Numbered from the stretch's first letter, positions 45,567-57,145 are shown. The stretch is DNA of 64,000 nt from Asterias amurensis (GCF_032118995.1 NC_092648.1:883001-947000); one strand, 5' to 3'. The notes: a model not told the origin generated them from the letters alone. Numbers and translations: made by a program.

Positions 45567-46559
45567 GTATGTGATCGCTCAATGGGTATTCTTATGGTAA
45601 ACGGGCATGGCTTGTAGGTCAACAGTGTATTATTCATCACAATCATGAAGCATGGTGGGGTCGATGCAATAACGAGCAGTGTAAATCGACTGTTGGTCGC
45701 GTTTTTTGAGACATTGCCAATTCAATTGAACCCAAGGACTTGTTTTCACAACTAGGCTTTTGCTGGTTTAGTTTCGCACTGGTGAACAACTTTAACAATA
45801 GGTTCCTATGGTGATGATTGAGTATGACTTTCTCTTGGCCCTATGTGTTGGAAGGCCTGAAGAGAGGGGAACACGTTTATTTTATTTCAGCCACATCCAA
45901 CAACGCAAGCACCACTAACAGTATGGATAAAAACTGGTAATAACATGAGATAGAACAAAAACACGATCAGCGAACAAACAAGTGACTTAAATAAAAATGC
46001 TGAATGATAACCAAATTCCTTCTGGAAAATTATAGTCAGACCTATCTCTGAACTGAAAATCACTTGGTCGGGAGTGGCCTTTTATGTGAGTTTCAGAATT
46101 ACAAGTTTCGTATTTCGAAAACAACAGCTGGTTAAAAAAGATGACGCGGTAGACAGTAACGTTAATTTGCCGTAACATTGTTGATGTTTTCAACCTCATC
46201 AATAGTGTCTGGGTTAATTGATTACTCACTCTCTGACGTACTTGACTTGCTACTTGATCTATGGTTAGATCAAACGAAATAATGAGTGATTCTGGCTAAT
46301 TGCCGCAAAAAGATCCGGGGAACAAAGCATGTTTTTTAAAAATTAATTTCAATCAGAAATAAGTATGGCTCTTTCGAAACCATGGCTATAGCTCAGCTCA
46401 GGCTCGATAGTTATTTTTAAAACCTGTGATTTCGATGGCCGGCTTCAAGCACAGACGAAGCCTGGGCGCAAGCCACAACTGTATTGCTAAAAGGCCCCAA
46501 GTTTCCAAAGCCATAAACAGCGCCCTCTGATTGTCACGCCTCAACGAATCCACGCAAGC

Positions 46560-46692
46560 GCACTGCGTTGAAAATAATTTCGAACGGTCATACCGGCCAC
46601 GTGTGTGGCACAGATTCATACAACGTGCGTGCAGTTCACTTCGCTAAAGTTTGCTCTCGCTCTCAGCTGGCTTTCTAGCTGGGTGACAGAAA
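46560..46692 (+). promoter_or_regulatory. Alternative candidate promoter/first exon for arginine kinase
   Basis: A CpG-richer stretch with an E-box (ggccacgtgtgtgg, about 46595) and a pyrimidine-rich ctctcgctctcagctgg is followed by a consensus donor (gacagaaa/gtaagtag, exon end 46692). It could splice to the acceptor at 47540. Inference from motifs only. Confidence 0.35.
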
Positions 46693-47092
46693 GTAAGTAG
46701 GCAAATTAACTCTCTCACAAAGTTTTGTCTATATTGTGAATTTTGTTTTTGAAACCCTGTGCTTCTTTTTTGAACGTCGTCACTTCTGGAAATCCGGCAC
46801 TTTTGTTTTTCTGTCTTTGCTGTTGTCGAAACGACTGCGAAACGAACAGTATAGGAGAGGTTTGCTTTTCAATCTACGTCATGCAACCATGCGGTTCCGG
46901 GCAATCTCGACGAAGAAATCCTTTTCATTTGAGTTCACAGTTCTTGGGAGTTGTGAGAGTTAAAAGATTGTGTGTTTCCGAACTTGCTCTATGCTTCAGT
47001 TCGTCGTTTCCAAGTTGCCTGTAAAAATCTTTGGCAATAAATCTTCGTCAAGGCGGCGCTGCTAACCTCGATCCAAAAATGTATTTTGGAGG

Positions 47093-47112
47093 TGGGCGGC
47101 GCGCGCGCGCGA
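47093..47112. repeat. Alternating GC run
   Basis: ggcggcgcgcgcgcgcga: alternating purine/pyrimidine GC in otherwise AT-rich DNA, upstream of the arginine kinase coding exons. Confidence 0.7.
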
Positions 47113-47564
47113 CACAACGGATATTATTATTTTGATACAATGTTTTTATACTTTGTAATGGCGTGCATTATTTTCAGCGATGTTGACTAATGGCGTGCGC
47201 CATGTTCAACGATGAACACGACCTGCAAACAATCTCTGTTATGGGTTATCAAACGGTACGAAAATAAGGTTTTGAGATTGCTGGCGTGGTCTTTATCAAT
47301 TTGTTCAAACTTCAATGATGAAAAATCCCTCTTACTAAAATAAAGTTCATTTGGGGGCAATGTCGAAACGTTGGACAGACAATTTTTTTTTTCGTTTGTT
47401 TTTGTTTTACTTTATATTTATTTTGTATTTAGTAAACTCAAACTGTTAGTGTTATTGTATCTTATTGTACCACTTTAAACACTCAAAGCATGACATGATT
47501 GCAATATTCCTATATTTTTTATTCCCTTTCTCTTTATAGAGGAATCTCAACCACATCATCCGTC

Positions 47565-50500
47565 ATGGCAAGCCTTTTCCAGCAGAAGTATGATGCCGAG
47601 AAGGACTACCCAAACTTTACAGGACACAAATCTCTGTTGTCTAAACATCTAACAAAGGATTTGTACACTAAGCTTCGTGATGTACAAACTGAGAGTGGAT
47701 TCACCATTGATAGAGCCATTCAAAATGGAGTCGACAATGCTGGTGAGTTGTACTAAATAATAAAAGGACAAAAGTGACATTTTTATCACATAAAAAAAAA
47801 GGTAACTTTGGATAACTTTGGATAACTTTGCCACCACTTTTTCACTCTAAACAAGAAGAAGGAACAAAACTGACATTGAAATCAAATAAAAACCAGTTGT
47901 AATTTCTACTGTAATTTGGCCATTAGCCACGAGTGTAAAAACAGTCAACTAAACTATTGGATAACTTCCTGTATGGCGCCACCACTTTTTTACTCATTTT
48001 TATAAAAAAGAGATATCTCATTGAGGTAAATTAGATTTATTTCATATCGAATGAAAAAGTGGTGGCGCCATACGGAAACTTTTCCAAACTATTTATCTAT
48101 CTATCTATATTTCATCTATCTATATTTCATCTATATATCTATCTTTATTTCATCTATCTATCTATCTATCTAGCATTGGGATAACATCATCTTATTAGTT
48201 GTCTGCTGTGTATATAAAATTATAGTGTACGGTATCTTGGATATTTGGTTTGCGGTAACACCATGTGTTCATCTATTTGCCAGGTACAGTTGTACTTTTG
48301 CTATGTGTACTAATACAACCGCGAGATAAATTTATCGGAATTGATTTAAGCTGGTATTTTGTGTTCTTTCTTTCCTTTTTCCTTTTACCCAGCACCTTTT
48401 CTGGTAGTTACACAAGAAACCTATATTTATATTGTTCATTTTTTAGAAACAAAAAATAAACAACACAAAGTGTTATATTTTAAAGTGTGTTCATATGAAG
48501 TTGTTTTGTCCGACCTACAGATTTCCACTTGGGAGTTCTAGCTGGTGATGAGCAAACATACGAAGTGTACAAGGAGCTTTTTGACCCCATCATCCAAGAC
48601 TACCACAATGGATTCAAACCCTCAGGTATGGAGACACATTTTAGCTACTTAAGGTATATTTGTAATAAACTGTTTCTTTTTTTGTACATTAGTTTCTCTT
48701 TGCTGCTTTGTGTTGTAATCAAGCATCTGAAAGCACACAACTTCGTGTGACAAGGGTGTTTTTTTCTTTCATAATTATCTCACAACTTCGACGACCGATT
48801 GAGCTAAAATTTTCACAGATTTGTTATTTTATGCATATGTTGAGATACACCAAGTGAGATGACTAGTCTTTGACAGTTACCAATAGTGTCCACTGTCTTT
48901 AAGCAAACATGTCAGTGGCGTATCTATACATTTTCGTATGGGGGAGGTGAGGGAGGCATTCTGAAGGCTTCCATTTTGCTCTCTCCCTTTCACCTCACCC
49001 CCTCACACCCTCCCCAACCCAGTTTGTTCATGCTATCTATTGAAAGATGGATGATAAAGAAAGCTTGTTCATATATGTATACATGTCAGATGTAAAGCAT
49101 ATCCTGCTGCCATTTAATTGCTATTTTTGTGTGTCTTTTAATGTACAATTTTGTGTACAGATTTGCTATGAAGTGCAACTTTTGAACAAATTATATGTGT
49201 TAATGTTTTTTTACTAATACAATGTTTGTACTGAGGGCCTCCATGGAAAACAGTGCTGGGCACTGAAAGGAGTTTACCCTCATTAAATATGATGTAAAAT
49301 TTTGATGATGAGACTCTTTGAATCTCAATGTGTGAAACAAGATTCAGTCACAAGTTAAATTGTTTTGATTTGGGTTGAATTGCAGATAACCACGTCAAGG
49401 ATTTGGACCCAGCAAAGCTTGAGGGAGGCCAGCTGGATGAGAAATACGTCATCAGTTCTCGCATCAGGACTGGACGTAATGTCCGAGGCTACGCACTTTC
49501 ACCCTTTGTTTGCCGCGCTGAGAGACGGCAGGTTGAAAACATTGCTGAACAAGGTGAGTCCATTAATTGTATTTTCTTTTTTGGGGGGTTAAGTGCCTTG
49601 CTCGAGGGCGCTAGTGTCATGATCGGGATTCCAACCCACACTCTGCTAATGACAATGATAGGGTTCGGGTTTTTGAACCTAGACCGCTCACCCACTACAA
49701 GCCACAAGTTAAGTTCTCATCAAGACTTGAATGTTTGGAAATCAAACATTGACTAGGTTATGTTTATTTTCCCATGGTCTTGAGGAGGACACAGGAAATA
49801 AGGAGTCATTTACAACTGAAAATGTTTAAAAAAAGTGAGCTCTAAGGCAAGTAGGATTTGAAACTCTGATTGGTGGAAATACGAAATAGTAAAGGTTTGC
49901 GGTAACACCATATAATGATAATCTCTAAATGAGTTGGGGTGGTGGTTCTTAAAAGAACCGTTGGTTTCAACTCGACGTTTCGATCAGTATGCTCTGATTG
50001 CTTCTGGAGAAAGCTGGACTCTGATGCTGCATGCTGCAGCTCTAAGGCGCTTACAAGCTATTAGTACATCACAACCAATCTAAAATATTCAACCCATTCC
50101 TTTTTATTTACAGCTCTTGCTAAGCTTGGTGGAGAGCTATCAGGCAAATACTATTCCCTGCAGACACTGGGTGAAGCTGACAAACAACAACTGATTGATG
50201 ATCACTTCTTGTTTGAGAGACCAATCTCCCGCCATTTCACAAGCGGTGGTATGGCACGTGACTTCCCTGATGGCCGTGGCATCTGGTAAGAACTCATTTA
50301 TGATAATCCACTTTATCCCTGAACCCACTTCCTTCAACTTGAGCCAATTTTAAGATACAATTTGGAACAAGTTTTCGGTAAAAAGAGTTCTTAAAATAGA
50401 ACAAAATTAATTAAACAGGCAGTAACTCAAGGTTTGTTAAGGTTTTTCCCAGAGTTATTCAGGGTTCAACTTCTAGTTACCTGGAGTTTAACCCGCTTGT

Positions 50501-53500
50501 TAAATTCTGTAGACTGCAAGACTAATAAACAAATGTTTGCTTTAGAGTTAGAGAGGTTGGCTGCTGCCAGCTTGGTGCTTATGTTCCCTTTTTGTGAGTT
50601 ACAAAGTTCAGAATGTTAACTTCTATACTTGGTTTGTATCTTTAGGCATACCAATGACAAGCGTTTCTTGGTGTGGGTGAATGAGGAGGATCATCTCCGC
50701 ATCATCTCCATGAGACAAGGAGGAGACATGAAGGCTGTCTTTGAGCTCTTCTGTGAGGGTCTGAGCAAGGTAAGAACTAGGTCAGATCTTTCAGTCTGCA
50801 ATTCTGGAGGGCCCCAATAGATCTATATACTTGTGGTTTATGTTTATGTCTCATGAAGGCAACTTTGTGAATGCCTTTCTTCTAGGTGATTAATTGGAAC
50901 TGGTTGCCTGAAAATTGCCTCATGTGACATGGACGTTGGCAATGTTTTTGGTTCTCATAATGTATGATCAATGTATATATATTTTTTCTTTTTTCATTTG
51001 CTTTGGCCATGAGTAATGTGTTGTATAAATAGTTATATTGTGTTATAGATGTTGGACCTATTTCGCATTTTAAAGTGTTCACTAAAATGATTTACTAAAT
51101 ATGCTGTATTTGTATCACTCAGCTTCACCCCAAAAAATCAAAGGAAGTTATGAAACTGACCAGTTGTCATTTATAATGTTTAAGATCTTTAAAGACTATT
51201 TTGAATTTTGTTACAGTTTGAGGGTCAAATGGGCAGCCTTGCTGAGCCCAGAGAGTTCATGAGGAATGACCATCTTGGTTTCATTCTGACCTGTCCATCC
51301 AACTTGGGTACCGGTGTCCGATGCAGCGTCCACGCTCGCTTCCCACTTCTTGCCAGCGATAAACGCTACGACCTGGACAAGATCTGTCTTGCTCTTAGAT
51401 TGCAGAAGCGTGGAACAAGTAAGTTGATTCAAATAACTGTCAATTTAATTAAGGTTGGGAATGTAGTGCATTCTGCTCTACCAGCCAGGCTCCTAGTAGA
51501 TGATACCCATGTCTACATCCTTACAGACTATGAAGGGGATAACCCCTTTTTCAGCCCCAGGAGTAGGTGGAAGTTGATAAAAAAATTATAACTACTTTCT
51601 CTTGTGAGCAAAGAAGATAAACTAAAGTTCATTGACTTGAACTTGATTGATTTCGCTTGTGCATTTCTATCTTTATTGATGTTTTTCTTCCTTGTTTCAT
51701 TCATTGTTCTAACTTTGCTGTTACTGTGTACATTTTGATTGACATCAAACTGACTGTATTTATTTTGTGCAATTACTTCATTTCCTTATTCAATATATCT
51801 TGTATTTGAATTCTACATTGTTGCTCTGTTTGACCTATGACTAATGTTTCTTCTTTTAAAGTTGTTTTCTTGATGACTTGTTTCTGATGTATATTTTGTA
51901 TTGTCCTAAATGTTATTGGTTGTTTTTATGCAAAAGAGCTTCTTAGTTGAATCAGGCCTAGTTAATATGTTTAAGTAAGTCAATGTTTCTTGTATTTTGA
52001 TTCTACATTATTATTATGCTTGTTTTTCTGTATGACTTATGTTTAATGTTTCTTCTTTTAAAGTTGTTTTCTTGATGACTTGTTATAGTGATTTTATATT
52101 GGGTATTGTTTAAAATGTTATTGGTTGTTTTATGCAAAATGGCTTCTTAGTTGAAACAGGCTTAGCTGATATGTTAAAGTAAATAAATAAATAAAAACCC
52201 CTAAGGATTTCAATTAATATCTCGTCTTAACATCTCCTAGAGATGATAATTCTACTCCTGTTAAATTTCCATATCTTCTTTGTAACCCAACTCCTAATTC
52301 ATGAATTTGCTTTGTCTCCAGGCGGTGAATTCACCGAAGCCGTTGGCGGAGTTTACGATATCTCCAACTTGGATCGTCTTGGCACCACTGAGGTTCAACA
52401 AGTCCAGTGTGTGATCACCGGTATCAACCTCCTCGTCCAGATGGAGAAATGCCTGGAGAAGGGGGAGCCAATTGATGAACTCCTACCCATGTAAGTAATG
52501 TAAGTATAGCTCTTTGATCATCTACCTGCATGGATGGATCAATGGCGTGACGTCGTGTTCTTGGTGTACGTTGTAGAGGAAGGAAGCTGGTGGTGGTGTC
52601 GCACATCTTAGTTTGCATGGTATTAACTACACCCTGGTCTAGTTGGTTGTTATGTTGGTACTTATGTGGCTTTTATAGTGTGTAGTTTTTATTCTTGTAT
52701 AGTTTAGCACTATTAGTAGGGTACAGTAGCAAAATAATGAACTGGGTCCAATATGAGGATCTGCATACCTGGCCTGTGCTTACACCCATAGCACTATGTG
52801 CTTTATATTACAGGCAGAAATCCATGGTAAGCAATGAAATAGGAACTTTTGAGACACTGTCGGCAGCAGACATATCAGTCCTTTTGTGCGGCTCTGAGCG
52901 TGCTCGCATCAGCTCACTATTGCGCATGTGGGACTGAGCCTGTGCATTATTGTGAAGAAGGACCGTCTAAAAGTCTTCCGTTGGACCCTGGCCTGACAAA
53001 AACAAATCTTTGCAGTCAAAATTATTTTGATCTAAAAAGTTTAAAATCACACACCATACACTTTAAATTCAAGTATGGTATCCGTTTCAACACATGCCAA
53101 GAAACGTTATGTTCATTTATTTAGACTGATAGTCATTCAGTACATTTCAGTGGCAACTGGTTTCTTATAGGACCATTCTACAACACTCCCAAGGCACATC
53201 GCTACAGTCAAATATTAAACACCCCTTCATCCCAACCCGTGTTAGATTTGTTTAACGATTTTCTAATACAAATTACTAGTGGGGTTTAGTTTGGTGTTCT
53301 TATATACTCCCTGCATGTGTATAAATCCCTTTTGAATATTGTGATTCAAGTTGAATAACAAATGTATCTTTGATTTGCTGTTTGGTTTCCACTGATCCAA
53401 GAGTATTCAACCCTAACAATGAGGGAGTTTTCCCCCTCATTTGATCCTTCTTTTTTTTTGGGATACTAAACTGTTGATCAACTCGATAACATTTAGCCTT

Positions 53501-54773
53501 GGTTCACAGAGTCAGAGATTAAATGTAAAAGTCACATTAGTATCTCAGTGATTTTGACTGACTATGACTTACTTCATTCGTGAGGACCAACAGAACATTT
53601 TAATGAAAGATTTACACAGCTTATCTTGTTAATCTAAAAAGAAACTTAATCTAAAAAGAAACTGTTTGGGGTTTTATCTTTTACTATTCCATAAGTTTTC
53701 AAATCTAGTATAAATAGTCATAAGGAATAGTGTAGGCATGCTAGATAAAATAGATACATATTAGATATTAGTGAACATGCTCAATATGAATAATGCAAAT
53801 AAATATTTCAAATTCTGACAAATTTTGTTTGTGATTAAAAAGAGATAAATGACTCTTTTTATTTAGTGTTGTCGAACCATTCAGCTTGGTATTTCAGGCC
53901 TTTGACAAAACAAAGCCATTTTCATTTTGCAAAGTGCACTTTTGTAGGGGACTTAGACTTAGACTTAGGGGCTCCTTTGTAGGGGCATCAAGGCCAAAAC
54001 CAGGGCAACAGAGACCATCCTCTGTTGCCTCTGTGTAATTCCATATCTGGGCAGTGAAGATACTCAGGTTCCACACATAGGGCACTTCCTCTGGAACATC
54101 TTAAATATGATGGGAAACACGAGGCCAAGACCAGGGCCCAATTTCATAGCGCTGCTTAACGGTAAGCAAATTTGCGTGCTTACTGTAGCAGAAAACTTTG
54201 CTTAAGCCTTAGCGTATTTCACTGGTTAGCAGAAAAATTGGGCGGCCATATTGCGTGTTGCATTGTGCCGTCATTTATTTTTGTGCGGTAAGCACCGGAA
54301 GGTTAGCATGCCTTTTCGTGTGCTTACGGTTAGCAGCGCTATGAAATAGAAATTGCAAAGTAAGCACAAAATCGACCGCTAAGCAGCGCTATGAAATTGG
54401 GCCCTGGTCTGGTCAGTGGAGATACTCAAGTTCCACACATAGGGCATTCCTTTGGTACATCTTAAATATGATGGAAAACACCAAGGCCAAAACCAGGGCA
54501 ACAGAGGCCATAGTGGGTGACCATTTTATCCCGGGCTGGGTGCTCATTTTACTCTTTGATAATTACTATTCACTCTTCACAATGCACTGTATACTGTCCT
54601 TGTTGTTTCAGTTTTTCTCTCTTGTCTTTGTTGATTCTCATAAATTATAGACTAATCTATTTTATTCCTTCTGGTTTTCTAGGGGCATAACAGCTGATGA
54701 AAACACCAACACCAACAACAGCAGCCGAGCAAAGAGCGGTCAAAAAAAGACAGGAGTCTGCGTAGCACTGTGA
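47565..54773 (+). CDS. Arginine kinase, creatine-kinase-derived (echinoderm) type, with C-terminal CaaX tail
   Basis: Coding exons: 47565-47742 (exon begins 47540), 48521-48625, 49386-49553, 50114-50285, 50646-50769, 51217-51418, 52322-52490, 54683-54773 (TGA 54771-54773). All phases join to 402 aa. It transfers phosphate between ATP and a guanidino substrate to buffer cellular ATP. Visible motifs: short specificity loop [13 protein letters not shown] (58-70), arginine clamp [17 protein letters not shown] (218-226), reactive C275 in TCPSNLGT, and the flexible loop [13 protein letters not shown] with E319, where creatine kinases have Val. The scaffold ([28 protein letters not shown]) is creatine-kinase-like, as in echinoderm arginine kinases. 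Usual length is about 355-380; here a 29-residue tail (374-402, basic, ending KKTGVCVAL) comes from the last exon. Arginine specificity is inferred from the loops. Confidence 0.96.
48093..48172 (+). repeat. (ATCT)n microsatellite
   Basis: Runs of tatctatctatc are interrupted by atttcatctat. It lies in the first coding intron of arginine kinase. Confidence 0.9.
48716..48902 (+). mobile_element. Half copy of the GGCAGTGGACACTATTGG family
   Basis: It runs from caagcatctgaaagcacac through acttcgacgaccgattgagc to the terminus caatagtgtccactgtcttt. It begins about 90 bp after an arginine kinase exon. Confidence 0.75.
49592..49700 (-). mobile_element. tRNA-Leu-like SINE relic
   Basis: The reverse strand carries gtgggttggaatcccgatca (B box) preceded by an arm related to the 34.4 and 56.85 kb copies. 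Intronic in arginine kinase. Confidence 0.45.
49888..50015 (-). mobile_element. Retroelement-end fragment, ATCAG-AGCATA-CTGAT hairpin with CGAAACG
   Basis: The reverse strand reads CCAGAAGCA, hairpin ATCAGAGCATACTGAT, then CGAAACGTCGAG; 'ggtttgcggtaacaccat' is at its other side. It matches the copy at 16.7 kb. Intronic in arginine kinase. Confidence 0.55.
51790..52190 (+). repeat. Tandem duplication, unit about 190 bp, with AAAT-rich end
   Basis: 'aatgtttcttcttttaaagt' with tgttttcttgatgacttgtt and atgttattggttgttttt occurs twice, each followed by cttcttagttgaa(a/t)caggc. It ends in taaataaataaataaa. It could be two copies of a retroelement tail. It lies in the intron before the exon at 52322. 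Confidence 0.8.
53895..54040 (-). mobile_element. 'CAGGCCTG' family fragment
   Basis: aggcctttgacaaaac, gccattttcattttgcaaag, aggggcatcaaggccaaaac and tgttgcctctgtg place it in the family seen at 23.3 and 29.4 kb. It lies in the last arginine kinase intron. Confidence 0.5.
54129..54409. mobile_element. 281-bp MITE with 30-bp perfect TIRs
   Basis: The ends GACCAGGGCCCAATTTCATA... and ...TATGAAATTGGGCCCTGGTC are perfect inverse complements over 30 bp (through GCGCTGCTTA). The interior contains repeated taagca/gttagca words. Perfect TIRs suggest a recent insertion. It sits in the last arginine kinase intron, 273 bp before the final exon. Confidence 0.95.
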
Positions 54774-55476
54774 TCCAAATTTAAATACACTATCCTTAAT
54801 GACACAGACTGGTAGAGGGCATGAGACTCATAAACGCTAAGCAGCCAGGCTGCTGCTTAGCGCAAATGGCAAGTTTATATATTTGATAATATCTAATGCT
54901 TAGTAACTTTATCCACACACTTTGTTTTGGATGAGACGTGCAGCATGCCCTTTCCCAGTCTGTGATGTCCATTCTGCTTCCACTGTTAGATTATTATGAC
55001 CTGACTTAAAACTAGGTTTGACCCGAGTTTGACCTTAGTTTTCGTTCAAGAAAACAACTACAAACTATTTTTAAGACAATTCAAGCTCAGATTTGAACTA
55101 TGTCAGCTCTTAAGTCACGTTATAATACTGACCCACCTCATTGGATTTTTATACTTTTTGACAATACAGCAAAGACAAGAACATATCCCCAACTTTCTTT
55201 AAGAAGTTTCGTTGTATATAATATTGCTATCAGTTTTTATTTTTTATTACAGAGTGACCCTTTATACGAACTCGTTTGTGTGAATATTAATACTTTAATA
55301 TATACTTTTCTCATTTGTTGCTTTCCGATAAGGGTCAAACCGAAAACAAAATTTGTTGATTTTGTTCCAATTTAAAAATAACAATTTAAAATGATAAAAG
55401 CTGAAATTGTAACCCAGATTATGGAATCTGAACTGTAAGCAATATGGTTTTCCTCTCTATCTTAAAGTGTGTCTAA

Positions 55477-55482
55477 AATAAA
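55477..55482 (+). terminator. Candidate arginine kinase polyadenylation signal (AATAAA)
   Basis: AATAAA lies 704 bp after the stop codon, in AT-rich 3' UTR DNA (54774 to about 55500). Position-based inference. Confidence 0.55.
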
Positions 55483-56459
55483 GCAAATTTGAGTTCCAGT
55501 GCTATGCAAAAAAAAAGATCTTCAACTAGATTAGAATATTCATGAATATTTATGAGTTAATGATCACAAACTAAAAAACTGACAAAGACTAAGGCTGTTG
55601 CTTTGTTTGGCTGTAATTGATATGCTTAATTCATGGGATGATGATAATTTGGGGTTATTTCAGTTAGCTCTAGAAGTGTGTAAAAATTGTGTGTTGTCCT
55701 TGATATAAATTATATATGTCAGTATTTGCCGTGTGTTCCATCATTTTTCCATCTGGGGGTATGAAGTTTTGTCATTAAACATGGCAAGTAAGTGCAGACT
55801 CTCTATTCGTTATGTAGACTTAAAACCACACAATGTCCTTGAGTTGTTTTAATTAATTTGTCGTTGAGAAGGAATGTTTTTTGAATGGATAGAAACCTGG
55901 AGAATTTGCCATTATTCTCAAACAGGATGAAATAATTTCTGATACAAATCTTTTCAAACACACAAAAAGCTGCCATTTGGTAACCAAAAGAAGATGACAT
56001 CCTTCATGCCATAAACAAGTACATTCCTGTAACTATGTGTCCCAAACTGAAAGATCATTGTACAAATAGGATAACCCATGGCTCAACATAAACCATTATG
56101 CTTTGGTTTCTGAAAACTTTAATTAATTTATCCCGATATATGCCGACTAGTTGTACTGATAACTTAAAAATCATGGTTCACATGATCTTTAAGTAAAATA
56201 TACACGGATTCGTCTGTAATGCATCTATCTTACGGTTGGATACATACATGACGTACATTTGTTAACTAGAATTCCTCTTGCAATGTAAGCATGTGTGATC
56301 ATAATAAAGTAAGCAACGTTAAACAAAATCTGTTTGGTCCTTGGCTAATAGTACTCTTGTGTGACTTCTCACTTGGACTTGATTGTAAGGCTGTCTTGGG
56401 CGTGTACCATCTTAATAATACTACACGTACTAGGTTCTTATATAGCGCTTTATCACACC

Positions 56460-56611
56460 CCAGGGGCCGATGTCAAAGATCTAAGATTGATCGTAACTGC
56501 AAATCAATCGTAGTTGCTTAGTAAAACGTGATGTCACAATACAAATCACTATGGTGAAACTGAAAATTTGTCTTGCGATGAATTTTATTGCTTTGTGAAA
56601 TCGGCCCCAGG
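56460..56611. mobile_element. MITE with CCCCAGGGGCCGAT ends
   Basis: Left accccaggggccgatgtc and right gaaatcggccccagggg pair in inverse orientation. The inner arms (gatcgtaactgcaaatcaat and related) also pair locally. Confidence 0.7.
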
Positions 56612-56847
56612 GGCGTATTAAAGTGCTCAGTATTATTTCCTGCAAGGTATGTGGAGCTATGTTTTGAAGTATGAGGCCTTTTCCTTTACAACACAAATGG
56701 TAGTGGTTACGAGGTGCTGTGGCGCAATATACAGCACTGAAGCGAACCCCCCTCTCTTTTCAATAAGTGCACTGGGTTATTTTGTTTGCATTACGAAACA
56801 CGCAAAACCAACGGCTTTACGTATACCAACCAAAGGACCCAGCAATA

Positions 56848-56941
56848 ATGGTTAACGGGACTCGAACCCCACACTGCTGCTGAGCAGAAACACTAGACTT
56901 TGAGTCTGGTGCTCTTATCCGCTTAGCCACGACACGCCAGG
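56848..56941 (-). mobile_element. tRNA-Leu(CAA)-like SINE head or tRNA pseudogene
   Basis: The reverse strand reads gtggctaagcggataagagc (D arm), ccagactCAAagtctag (anticodon stem-loop, CAA), a long variable arm and gggttcgagtcccg (T arm). The 5' and 3' ends do not pair as an acceptor stem, so this is not a working tRNA gene. Diverged relatives are at 34.4 and 49.6 kb. Confidence 0.6.
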
Positions 56942-56984
56942 TTATTATGCTTCTTTAAGTCTGCCAATTATATTTCAGCCTAGT

Positions 56985-57145
56985 TGTCAGACTCGCCCTG
57001 TATTATGGTCCATTAAATACAGTCTGAACCACCCTTTAAATAAAATGGAAAGTTCCTCCATTCATAAAAATGCAAATGAGCCCATGCCCCAGCACATAAA
57101 TACCTCTCCAAACCATTGAAGCATTAAATACAGGGTGAGTCTCTC
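56985..57145. repeat. Foldback segment containing an ATGCAAAT octamer
   Basis: agactcgccctgtatt is mirrored by aatacagggtgagtct about 140 bp later. Between them lie ttaaatacagtctgaacc, an octamer atgcaaatgag (about 57070) and cacataaatacc. Could be a small MITE. Confidence 0.6.

Noticed and set aside
51208-51591. Open frame continuing arginine kinase exon 6 past 51418
   Set aside because: The consensus donor at 51419 and phase match to 52322 restore the conserved [13 protein letters not shown] loop; the extension has no homology.
47565-54773. Annotation as cytosolic or flagellar creatine kinase
   Set aside because: The shortened first specificity loop and the Glu-containing flexible loop fit arginine kinase; there is also no Gly at position 2 for myristoylation as in flagellar creatine kinase.
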